Assembly: GCA_900313125.1 (NCBI GenBank) | Contig: OMPZ01000139.1 | Location: forward strand, 1 to 8,569 | Direction of reading: 5' to 3' | DNA from: an uncultured Eubacteriales bacterium | GTDB taxonomy: Bacteria > Bacillota > Clostridia > Oscillospirales > Acutalibacteraceae | DNA: 8,569 nucleotides | Shown here: positions 1 to 5,788 of the stretch, in pieces | Layout of the letters: each line of letters opens with the position of its first letter | Numbering within the stretch: the first letter of the stretch is position 1 | Translations under genes and position numbers: made by a program | The notes under the pieces: generated by a model | What the model was told of the DNA's origin: nothing | The model's database searches: none | What the model saw: the letters and a program-made list of their open reading frames with translations, nothing else

Positions 1-8
1 AAGATAAC

Positions 9-47
9 AAAAAGCTCCGAAACAGATAGACTGTTTCGGAGCTTTTT
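9..47 (-). terminator. Rho-independent terminator (perfect 17-bp stem)
   Basis: A perfect 17-bp inverted repeat (9-25 and 31-47) encloses a 5-nt loop. The stem has a GC-rich core (AGCTCCGAAACAG) and A/T ends, so it gives a U run when read in either direction. It lies 14 bp past the stop codon of the leftward membrane-protein gene and should terminate it. It could also end a rightward gene lying outside the window. Confidence 0.93.
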
Positions 48-61
48 AGTTTGGATTAAAA

Positions 62-709
62 TTATTGCTCAAAGGGATTGCTGCCGTTGTAGCCCTGTTG
101 GCTGTAAGGCTGCTGACCGTAAGGCTGACCCTGCTGGGGCTGCTGTCCGTAGGGCTGCTGCTGACCGTAGATCTCATAGCCGCCGTTGTTAGCGTAGCCG
201 TTCGGGTCTGCGCCGTAACCGGGCTGACCGTAGCCCTGCTGCATCTGACCGTAACCGTAAGCACCGTAGACCGGGATGCCTTCGGGTCCGATATACTGCG
301 ACTCGCCGAAAGCGAGCATAAGCAGGAAGATCGGGCTGAGGAAGATCAGACCGAGGGTATAGCCGACGCCGTGACCAAAGGACTTCGAGAGCTTGTAGAT
401 GCATACTATCATGAAGATGCCGTAAACAAGGCTTACTACGCTCGAAAGCCCCTCAAGACCTGCCGGCGGAACTTCGTTGCGTTCACCGTAAGCGCTGAGC
501 ATACCGCTCAATACCGACTCGGCGATAGTAAGACCAACTGCTATCCAAGCATTTCTCTTGTTCCACGAAAACTCAACAAGATCATAGGTGCTGAGGTAGG
601 GGATCAGCGAATGCCAGCCGGGCTTTCCCGCTTTTGTGAAGATCCTCCACTCCGCAACGATCAGTAAAACTGCGAATGCAACAATAAGAAGTACAATAAA
701 ACCAATCAT
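62..709 (-). CDS. DUF5684-like small membrane protein with Gly/Tyr/Gln-rich tail
   Basis: The product is a predicted integral membrane protein of 215 aa with unknown function. Residues 2-19 form a first hydrophobic helix. They are followed by WRIFTKAGKPGWHSLIPYLSTY (about 21-42), which matches the W-x-IF-x-KAGKPGW-x-x-LIP signature of the DUF5684 family. Further hydrophobic segments lie at about 54-72, 88-106 and 115-134. From about residue 143 to the end the chain is low complexity: Gly, Tyr, Gln and Pro in YGQQP-type repeats, with no charged block. The start at 709 is preferred over the longer reading from 781 because AAGGATGG lies just upstream of it, and because the extra N-terminal residues would overlap the promoter. 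The gene stands alone and is divergent from the macrodomain gene. The family match is from memory of its motif; the tail could be a surface, gel-forming or scaffolding segment, but that is inference. Confidence 0.85.
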   Translation of the reverse strand: MIGFIVLLIVAFAVLLIVAEWRIFTKAGKPGWHSLIPYLSTYDLVEFSWNKRNAWIAVGLTIAESVLSGMLSAYGERNEVPPAGLEGLSSVVSLVYGIFMIVCIYKLSKSFGHGVGYTLGLIFLSPIFLLMLAFGESQYIGPEGIPVYGAYGYGQMQQGYGQPGYGADPNGYANNGGYEIYGQQQPYGQQPQQGQPYGQQPYSQQGYNGSNPFEQ

Positions 710-753
710 AATTACCATCCTTTCCGGCGAAGCGCCGTTTATGTTACTTCCTG

Positions 754-781
754 CATATATTATATACCATACCTGCGTCAA
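754..781 (-). promoter_or_regulatory. Putative sigma-A promoter of the leftward membrane-protein gene
   Basis: On the minus strand TTGACG (776-781) is followed after 16 bp by TATATG (754-759). A closer match to the -10 consensus, TATAAT, sits at 759-764 but at a spacing of only 11 bp, so the exact -10 box is uncertain. A small GC hairpin (CGGCG/CGCCG, 725-737) lies between this promoter and the ribosome binding site and may affect translation. Confidence 0.5.
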
Positions 782-909
782 AAGTATAGTTATTTCTATT
801 TAATGATTTGATTTTCTGTACTTTGCACAATAATGATCAATGTGTTTTGTTATTTTGTGCTTTTTTCAGTTTGTTTATGTCTTTTGCCGCCGAAATTATA
901 CATTTACCT

Positions 910-938
910 TTGCCACAGACGTCGGTCTGTGATATAAT
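910..938 (+). promoter_or_regulatory. Sigma-A promoter of the macrodomain gene
   Basis: TTGCCA (910-915) and a perfect TATAAT (933-938) are separated by 17 bp. Transcription would begin near 945, giving a leader of only about 18 nt that consists almost entirely of the ribosome binding site. Confidence 0.82.
914..931 (+). promoter_or_regulatory. Perfect inverted repeat inside the promoter spacer (operator candidate)
   Basis: CACAGAC (914-920) and GTCTGTG (925-931) form a perfect 7-bp dyad with a 4-bp centre, GTCG. It fills the space between the -35 and -10 boxes of the macrodomain promoter. A protein bound there would block RNA polymerase, or act MerR-like, although MerR promoters usually have a longer (19-20 bp) spacer. 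No run of T follows, so it is not a terminator. The cognate regulator is not in the window. Confidence 0.5.
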
Positions 939-962
939 AGACCACAAAAGGAGATGACCTCT

Positions 963-1727
963 ATGACTGAAAGCAAGCTTGACTATCTGATAAAATACCT
1001 TCTCTCCGAGCGCGGTGATCTCAACGACATCGAGATACCCGACAGCTTTGACGGTAAATTCCGTCTGTACAGAAGTCTCGTGAATATCCGCCCGGTAATG
1101 CCTGCCGATGAAGCTCTTCTCAAAGCGGAGGACGAGTTTCTCACCGAGCTGACCTTCCGCAAGGGTGTGACCGATATTGACGATCTGACTCCCGTTGAGG
1201 AAAATATATACCTCTGGCAGGGCGACATAACGACGCTCAAATGCGGCGCGATAGTAAACGCCGCAAATTCCGGCATGACAGGCTGCTGGCAGCCTTGCCA
1301 TAGCTGTATCGACAACTGTATACACACATTTGCCGGCATTCGTCTGCGTTTGAAGTGCGGCGAGATAATGGAAAAGCAGGGGCACGAGGAGCCGACGGGC
1401 AGCGCGAAGATAACTCCCGCATACGACCTGCCGTGCGATCACGTTATCCATACCGTAGGACCGATCGTCAACGGATCTCTTAACGAAAAGCACCGCCGTC
1501 TGCTTGCAGGCTCGTACAAAAGCTGTCTTGAGCTTGCCGCGGAGAACGGAATAAAAAGCATAGCCTTCTGCTGCATTTCGACGGGCGTGTTCGGTTTCCC
1601 TCAGCGCGAAGCCGCCGTTATCGCCGTTAATACCGTCAGAGATTTTTTGAAAACCGCCGACATGAAGGTCATCTTCAATGTCTTTCGTCAGGATGATTTA
1701 GACATTTACCGCGAACTGTTGAAATAA
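963..1727 (+). CDS. Zinc-type macrodomain protein, probable protein-ADP-ribose hydrolase
   Basis: The 254-aa cytosolic protein should remove ADP-ribose from proteins. An N-terminal helical part (about 1-80) precedes the macrodomain (about 82-254). Visible motifs are GDIT (87-90), the NAANS ribose-binding segment (99-103), the Cys/His-rich loop GCWQPCHSCIDNCIH (107-121) and the phosphate-binding loop ISTGVFGFP (205-213). The Cys/His-rich loop marks the zinc-dependent macrodomain subgroup known from Staphylococcus and Streptococcus. In those bacteria the gene is often linked to a SirTM sirtuin and lipoyl-carrier genes; none is seen here, so this is a stand-alone form. The start at 963 is chosen because AGGAG (949-953) lies 9 nt upstream; the in-frame ATG at 954 directly abuts that site. 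The length fits the subgroup. The family assignment is firm, while the substrate residue is not known. Confidence 0.92.
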   Translation: MTESKLDYLIKYLLSERGDLNDIEIPDSFDGKFRLYRSLVNIRPVMPADEALLKAEDEFLTELTFRKGVTDIDDLTPVEENIYLWQGDITTLKCGAIVNAANSGMTGCWQPCHSCIDNCIHTFAGIRLRLKCGEIMEKQGHEEPTGSAKITPAYDLPCDHVIHTVGPIVNGSLNEKHRRLLAGSYKSCLELAAENGIKSIAFCCISTGVFGFPQREAAVIAVNTVRDFLKTADMKVIFNVFRQDDLDIYRELLK

Positions 1728-1781
1728 GCTCGCGCAAAAGGTGTCTTTTAAATGAAATTTGCGAAGTCAAACCGTTTTTTG

Positions 1782-1810
1782 TTGACGGGCAACTTCGGTT
1801 TTGCTATAAT
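1782..1810 (+). promoter_or_regulatory. Strong extended -10 sigma-A promoter of the uracil permease gene
   Basis: TTGACG (1782-1787) and a perfect TATAAT (1805-1810) are 17 bp apart, with the extended -10 dinucleotide TG at 1802-1803. The -35 box lies between the arms of an inverted repeat, AAACCG (1769-1774) and CGGTTT (1796-1801), with a nested GTTG/CAAC (1781-1784 and 1790-1793). This could be an operator or a weak terminator-like hairpin after the macrodomain gene. Confidence 0.85.
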
Positions 1811-1820
1811 TGACTAAGGT

Positions 1821-1860
1821 GTGCAGGCATTGAAGCAGCACCGCTGTAAGCTGCCTGCAT
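1821..1860 (+). promoter_or_regulatory. Structured 5' leader of the uracil permease mRNA
   Basis: TGCAGGCA (1822-1829) pairs perfectly with TGCCTGCA (1852-1859), and a G-U pair can extend the stem outward. Inside it CAGC (1836-1839) and GCTG (1843-1846) form a second stem with a 3-nt loop, separated from the outer one by an internal loop. The structure begins only a few bases after the predicted transcription start and ends about 20 nt before the ribosome binding site. I see no PyrR-box-like sequence, no terminator and no known riboswitch core. It may be a regulator site, a 5' stability hairpin or a ligand sensor; the choice is open. Confidence 0.5.
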
Positions 1861-1892
1861 TATCAAATTCGGATAACATAGAGGGGTTTTCA

Positions 1893-3275
1893 ATGTCAGA
1901 ACAAAAGAAAATTGATTCAGAGCCCGTCCGCGACGCAAGAACGCTCGGCGTGCCGAAGATGATCTTACTCGGTATGCAGCACCTTTTTGCGATGTTCGGG
2001 GCGACAGTTCTCGTACCGCTGCTCACAGGTCTTGACGTTTCGACAACGCTGCTTATGGCGGGTCTCGGAACGCTGCTCTTCCATTTCATCACAAAGGGCA
2101 AGGTGCCTGCGTTTCTCGGCTCGTCGTTTGCTTATCTCGGCGGCTATGCGATAGTCGCGCCGCTCGTAAACGGTCAGCCAAATAAAGAGATGCTGCCCTA
2201 CGCCTGCGGCGGCGTGCTTGTTTCGGGTATAGTTTACCTGCTGCTTGCCGCGCTGTTCAAGGCTTTCGGCGTAAACAGGGTCATGAAGTTCTTCCCGCCT
2301 GTAGTCACAGGCTCGATGATAATCGCGATCGGACTTACGCTTGCGCCCAGCGCGATAGAAAACTGCCAGACAGACTGGCTGCTTGCCTGCATCGCGATGA
2401 TACTTATCATCGTGTGCAATATCTGGGGCAAGGGCATGATAAAGATCGTACCTATTATGATAGGCATTCTCGGCTCATACATCGTCGCAGTTTGTCTCGG
2501 CAGAGTCGATTTCTCGGCTATTTCCTCCAGCAGGATAGTAGATATCCCGATCCACGCGTCGGCGATCGCCAAGTTTGACGCCAGCGCGATAATCACGATC
2601 CTGCCGATCGCGCTCGCGACGGTAATGGAGCACATCGGCGACATCTCGGCGATCAGCGCGACGACGGGCGAGAACTACATCGCAGACCCGGGTCTGCACC
2701 GCACTCTTATCGGCGACGGTCTTGCAACGTCTCTTTCCGCGCTGTTCGGCGGTCCCGCAAATACGACCTACGGCGAGAACACAGGCGTGCTCGTGCTCAC
2801 AAAGATCTACGACCCGAGGGTCATCCGCATCGCGGCGATCTTCTCGGTAGCTTTGTCGTTCTTCCCGGGCGTTTCCGCCGTTATCGCTACCGTTCCCACA
2901 GCTATCATCGGCGGCGTTTCGATCATTCTTTACGGCATGATCTCCGCTATCGGTATCCGCAACTTTGTCGAGAATAAGGTCGACCTTACAAAGAGCCGCA
3001 ACGTTATCATCACGGCGGCTATCCTCGGCAGCGCGATCGGCTTCAAGTTCTCCGCCGCTCAGGGCATCTCGTTCAATGTCCTCGGCACGACGATCAGCTT
3101 CTCGGGTCTTGCCATCGCCGCTATCGTTGGTATCCTCCTCAACGCCGTGCTCCCGGGCAAGGATTACGTTTTCGACGCTACCGGCAAAGCTGATGAAGAG
3201 GTCAAGGGCGAAACAGAAAAAACAGTAAAAACAGAGAAAAAGGACAAGCCGTCAAAGGCAAAGAAAAAGAAGTAA
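1893..3275 (+). CDS. uraA: Uracil permease (NCS2 nucleobase:cation symporter)
   Basis: The 460-aa membrane protein should import uracil with protons for pyrimidine salvage. It is hydrophobic throughout, as expected for the 14-helix UraA fold. Key segments are GSSFAYLGGYAIVAPLV (76-92), MEHIGDISAISATTGENY (245-262), DPGLHR (265-270) and GGPANTTYGENTGV (286-299). By comparison with E. coli UraA, Glu246 and Glu295 correspond to its two uracil-binding glutamates. The proton-linked His of the E. coli protein is an Asp here (Asp250), which I recall as usual in Firmicutes PyrP. The last 30 residues (431-460) are a Lys/Glu-rich cytosolic tail ending in KAKKKK. The start at 1893 follows GAGGGG at a 6-nt spacing; an in-frame GTG at 1821 would run through the leader hairpin and lacks such a site. 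The gene is monocistronic. Xanthine or another nucleobase is a less likely substrate. Confidence 0.93.
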   Translation: MSEQKKIDSEPVRDARTLGVPKMILLGMQHLFAMFGATVLVPLLTGLDVSTTLLMAGLGTLLFHFITKGKVPAFLGSSFAYLGGYAIVAPLVNGQPNKEMLPYACGGVLVSGIVYLLLAALFKAFGVNRVMKFFPPVVTGSMIIAIGLTLAPSAIENCQTDWLLACIAMILIIVCNIWGKGMIKIVPIMIGILGSYIVAVCLGRVDFSAISSSRIVDIPIHASAIAKFDASAIITILPIALATVMEHIGDISAISATTGENYIADPGLHRTLIGDGLATSLSALFGGPANTTYGENTGVLVLTKIYDPRVIRIAAIFSVALSFFPGVSAVIATVPTAIIGGVSIILYGMISAIGIRNFVENKVDLTKSRNVIITAAILGSAIGFKFSAAQGISFNVLGTTISFSGLAIAAIVGILLNAVLPGKDYVFDATGKADEEVKGETEKTVKTEKKDKPSKAKKKK

Positions 3276-3289
3276 GCAATATAAGTTAA

Positions 3290-3316
3290 AGCCGCTCTTC
3301 GGGGCGGCTCTTCTTA
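3290..3316 (+). terminator. Rho-independent terminator with UUCG tetraloop
   Basis: AGCCGCTC (3290-3297) and GGGCGGCT (3302-3309) form an 8-bp stem with one G-U pair, closed by the very stable UUCG tetraloop. The tail CTTCTT is only moderately T-rich. It lies 14 bp after the permease stop codon. Confidence 0.8.
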
Positions 3317-3390
3317 CTGTCTCAATTGCATAAAAAATCTATGCGCAGTTTAGCGATAAATACCGAATTTTGCGCTTTCACGCGACAAAT

Positions 3391-3420
3391 ATTGAAAACT
3401 TCTGTTCAATCATTTAAAAT
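3391..3420 (+). promoter_or_regulatory. Promoter and operator-like inverted repeat of the GH31 gene
   Basis: TTGAAA (3392-3397) and TAAAAT (3415-3420) are separated by 17 bp, giving a fair sigma-A promoter. TATAAT also occurs at 3420-3425 but has no -35 box at a proper distance. ATTGAA (3391-3396) and TTCAAT (3405-3410) form a 6-bp inverted repeat with an 8-bp centre that covers the -35 box. A sugar-responsive repressor would fit this position, but that is inference and the regulator is unknown. Confidence 0.6.
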
Positions 3421-3455
3421 ATAATGTAACATATCGACACAAGGAGCGAAACATT

Positions 3456-5468
3456 ATGAATGCTGACGGAATAAAAAAATATGTTTTCGGCACACCGTTT
3501 GAAACGAAGGCAGTAGTAAATGATGTCGGCGTATCCGCCGATAATATCCCTTATCTTACGCTGAGAGACGACAACAGGCTCGTATTATATACAATGGGCG
3601 AGAGCGACAAGGTCTACGGTCTGGGCGAAGCCGTGCGCGGGATAAACAAGCGCGGCTGGATATACGAGACGTACTGCACGGACGACCCTATGCACACAGA
3701 GACTAAGCGTTCGCTGTACGGCGCTCACCCGTTCATGATTGTTGACGGCAAAGAGACCTTCGGTGTTTTTGTAGACAGCCCCGCACGCGTTACGTTCAAT
3801 ATCGGCTATACGAGGGTAAACGAGATCGTCATCATTGTACACAGCCCCGACTATAAGCTCTATATCATCGAGGGCGAAACGCCGAACGAGATCGTGAAAA
3901 AATTCAGGCACCTCATCGGCAAAAGCTACATTGCGCCCTTCTGGTCGTTCGGCTTTCAGCAGAGCCGCTGGAGCTACTACACAAGCGGCGCAGTACAGGA
4001 CGTCATTGATAATTACAGAGACAACGGCTTTCCGCTTGACGCCGTGTACCTCGATATCGACTATATGGAGGGCTATAAGGACTTCACAATAAGCGGCGAG
4101 CGTTTCCCCGATTTCAAAGAATTTGTCGAAACGACGCGGAAAAACAACATACACCTCGTGCCGATAATCGACGCGGGCGTAAAGATAGAAGAAGGCTACG
4201 ACGTTTACGAGGAGGGCAGAGACAACGGCTGCTTCTGCAAGGACGAAAACGGAAATGATTTCGTGGCGGCTGTATGGCCGGGCAAGGTGTGTTTCCCCGA
4301 TTTTCTCAACGAAAAGGCGTCGGAATGGTTCGGCATGAAGTACAAGCGGCTGATCGACGCCGGTATCGACGGCTTCTGGAACGATATGAACGAGCCGGCG
4401 ATCTTCTACTCCGAAAACAGACTTGAAACGGCTATTGAAAAAATATCCGCATACAAGGGAAAAAACATTGGCGTCAGCGAATTTTTTGGAATGAAGGATA
4501 TAGTGCTCGGGCTTTCAAACAGCCAGGAGGATTACTCCGCAATGTACCATAATGTAAACGGCGAGATGATCTGTCACAACAATGTACACAATCTCTACGG
4601 CAGCAGCATGACGCGTTCGGCTGCCGACGCATTCAAAAAGATCGCGCCCGACAAGAATATCCTTATGTTCTCCCGTGCGTCGTACATCGGAATGCATCGC
4701 TGCAGCGGTATCTGGATGGGCGACAATCAGTCGTGGTGGTCGCACATCAAGCTCAATCTGCAAATGCTGCCCTCGCTCAATATGGTAGGCTTTATGTACA
4801 CGGGCGCGGATATGGTCGGCTTTGGCGATCACTGCACCGAAGAGCTTGCTTTGCGCTGGCTCGCGCTCGGCATTTTCAATCCGCTTATGCGAAATCATTC
4901 CTCCGCAGGAACTCGCGATCAGGAGTTCTACCGCTTTGAAAACCGTGACGCGTTCAGGAACCTTCTGCGCCTGCGCTACGCGCTTATCCCGTACCTTTAC
5001 AGCGAGTACGTCAAGTCGATAGAAAACGACGACCTGATGTTCAAGCCGCTTTCGTTCGTGTTCCGCGGCGACAGATACGCTGAAGCCGTGGAGGATCAGC
5101 TCATGGTCGGCGAATGTATCATGATCGCCCCTGTTTATGAGCCGAACGCTATAGGACGCAGCGTTTACGTTCCCGAGGATATGTTCGCCGTTCGTTTCAG
5201 ATCGGCAGAAAACTATACCGTCGCTCCTTATGCGAAGGGACACCATTTCGTCGATATACCGAACGACGAGGTAGTCGTCTTTATCAGAAAGGATAAAGCG
5301 CTCCCGTTCGTTGCCCCTGCCGACTGCACCGTAAACCTCGATCTTGATACGATCCGGTTTATCGGAGAGAAGGGCACGGCATTTGAATACACCCTCTGCA
5401 AAGAGGTCGGTGTAAAAAACGGCGAAGCTGTCATTGAAAAGAAAAAGATCACCTGCAAAATTGATTGA
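3456..5468 (+). CDS. GH31 alpha-glucosidase, cytosolic
   Basis: The 670-aa enzyme should release glucose from the non-reducing ends of alpha-glucosides. An N-terminal beta domain (about 1-155) leads into the (beta/alpha)8 barrel (about 158-510) and C-terminal beta domains. The nucleophile is Asp310 in GFWNDMNEP (306-314), and the acid/base is Asp423 in WMGDNQS (420-426). Substrate-site segments include FGFQQSRWSYY (165-175), YLDIDYM (198-204) and RNHSSAGTRDQE (479-490). No signal peptide is present, so it acts on imported oligosaccharides. Length and motif spacing resemble the Blautia (Ruminococcus) obeum GH31 enzyme, which prefers isomaltose; Trp172 appears to match the tryptophan linked there to alpha-1,6 preference. 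The substrate is therefore inferred rather than shown. AAGGAG at 3441-3446 sits 9 nt before the ATG. The gene is monocistronic and lies next to a secreted glucan-binding protein. Confidence 0.95.
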   Translation: MNADGIKKYVFGTPFETKAVVNDVGVSADNIPYLTLRDDNRLVLYTMGESDKVYGLGEAVRGINKRGWIYETYCTDDPMHTETKRSLYGAHPFMIVDGKETFGVFVDSPARVTFNIGYTRVNEIVIIVHSPDYKLYIIEGETPNEIVKKFRHLIGKSYIAPFWSFGFQQSRWSYYTSGAVQDVIDNYRDNGFPLDAVYLDIDYMEGYKDFTISGERFPDFKEFVETTRKNNIHLVPIIDAGVKIEEGYDVYEEGRDNGCFCKDENGNDFVAAVWPGKVCFPDFLNEKASEWFGMKYKRLIDAGIDGFWNDMNEPAIFYSENRLETAIEKISAYKGKNIGVSEFFGMKDIVLGLSNSQEDYSAMYHNVNGEMICHNNVHNLYGSSMTRSAADAFKKIAPDKNILMFSRASYIGMHRCSGIWMGDNQSWWSHIKLNLQMLPSLNMVGFMYTGADMVGFGDHCTEELALRWLALGIFNPLMRNHSSAGTRDQEFYRFENRDAFRNLLRLRYALIPYLYSEYVKSIENDDLMFKPLSFVFRGDRYAEAVEDQLMVGECIMIAPVYEPNAIGRSVYVPEDMFAVRFRSAENYTVAPYAKGHHFVDIPNDEVVVFIRKDKALPFVAPADCTVNLDLDTIRFIGEKGTAFEYTLCKEVGVKNGEAVIEKKKITCKID

Positions 5469-5469
5469 T

Positions 5470-5520
5470 AAACAGGCACCTGCAAGTACTCATACCTATC
5501 GCAGGTGCCTGTTTTATTCT
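5470..5520 (+). terminator. Rho-independent terminator (perfect 14-bp stem)
   Basis: AAACAGGCACCTGC (5470-5483) pairs perfectly with 5501-5514 around a 17-nt loop and is followed by a T-rich tail (TATTCTTT). It begins directly after the GH31 stop codon. The symmetric A/T ends would also allow termination from the opposite side. Confidence 0.93.
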
Positions 5521-5531
5521 TTAAAAGCATT

Positions 5532-5561
5532 AAAACTATTGTATTCTCTACAAATAGTTTT
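5532..5561. repeat. AT-rich inverted repeat after the GH31 terminator
   Basis: AAAACTATT (5532-5540) and AATAGTTTT (5553-5561) are exact reverse complements. GT/AC pairs extend the stem inward with one bulged A. It could be a backup terminator or a distal operator for the gene starting at 5789. No other sequence signal supports either role. Confidence 0.4.
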
Positions 5562-5620
5562 CGCTATGACATATATCATTATTGAATTGTTACCAATTTG
5601 TCCAATAACTGAAAAAATGT

Positions 5621-5661
5621 TGCACAAAAGGGTTGACATTCCTTTGTGCATGATGTATAGT
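5621..5661 (+). promoter_or_regulatory. Strong promoter with a dyad centred on the -35 box
   Basis: A consensus TTGACA (5633-5638) and TATAGT (5656-5661) are 17 bp apart. TGCACAAA (5621-5628) and TTTGTGCA (5643-5650) are perfect 8-bp inverted arms separated by 14 bp. Their centre of symmetry (5635.5) falls exactly on the -35 box. The arm centres are 22 bp apart, about two helical turns, as expected for a dimeric repressor on one face of the DNA. Transcription would start near 5668, leaving a leader of about 120 nt. Confidence 0.75.
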
Positions 5662-5667
5662 CACAAT

Positions 5668-5788
5668 CGTAGCGCGCAACAAAACAGCGGGTTGAATGAA
5701 AAGATCTGACCCGAAATTTAAAAAGTTTTTAAGAAAAGAATTTTTTGGAGATCATAAGTTTTGAAAGAAAAGAACAGGAGATTTTGAA
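5668..5788 (+). promoter_or_regulatory. Long purine-rich 5' leader with a possible 8-codon upstream ORF
   Basis: The leader is unusually long and rich in A and G. It contains a weak hairpin (CGGGT 5688-5692 with ACCCG 5709-5713) and a 15-bp AT palindrome (TTAAAAA-G-TTTTTAA, 5718-5732). A TTG at 5761, 10 nt after GGAG (5747-5750), opens an 8-codon reading frame (MKEKNRRF if initiated with Met). Its TGA (5785-5787) ends one base before the main ATG at 5789. The main ribosome binding site AGGAG (5776-5780, 8 nt before the ATG) lies inside that frame. Whether the small frame is translated is unknown. Confidence 0.4.

Noticed and set aside
65..667. Rightward open frame of 200 codons opposite the membrane-protein gene
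   Set aside because: It is antisense to a gene with a recognisable family motif, ribosome binding site and terminator. Its Leu/Val/Thr-rich sequence is what results from reading the opposite strand of Gln/Tyr/Gly repeats.
710..781. Longer N-terminus for the membrane protein, starting at 781
   Set aside because: The extra 24 residues cover the promoter-like sequence and lack a ribosome binding site, while the ATG at 709 has AAGGATGG at a good distance.
837..1493. Leftward open frame of 218 codons over the macrodomain gene
   Set aside because: It overlaps the promoter and conserved core of the macrodomain gene on the other strand and resembles no known protein.
1733..1763. Terminator after the macrodomain gene from CGCAAA/TTTGCG
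   Set aside because: The arms are only 6 bp with a long loop, and the nearest T run begins 12 bases after the stem, so it is not a convincing terminator.
1821..1892. Upstream in-frame GTG start for the uracil permease
   Set aside because: It would begin almost at the transcription start without a ribosome binding site and would encode the leader hairpin; GAGGGG fits the ATG at 1893.
4515..5246. Leftward open frame of 243 codons inside the GH31 gene
   Set aside because: It is antisense to well-conserved catalytic regions, has no family motif, and is explained by the codon bias of the GH31 gene.
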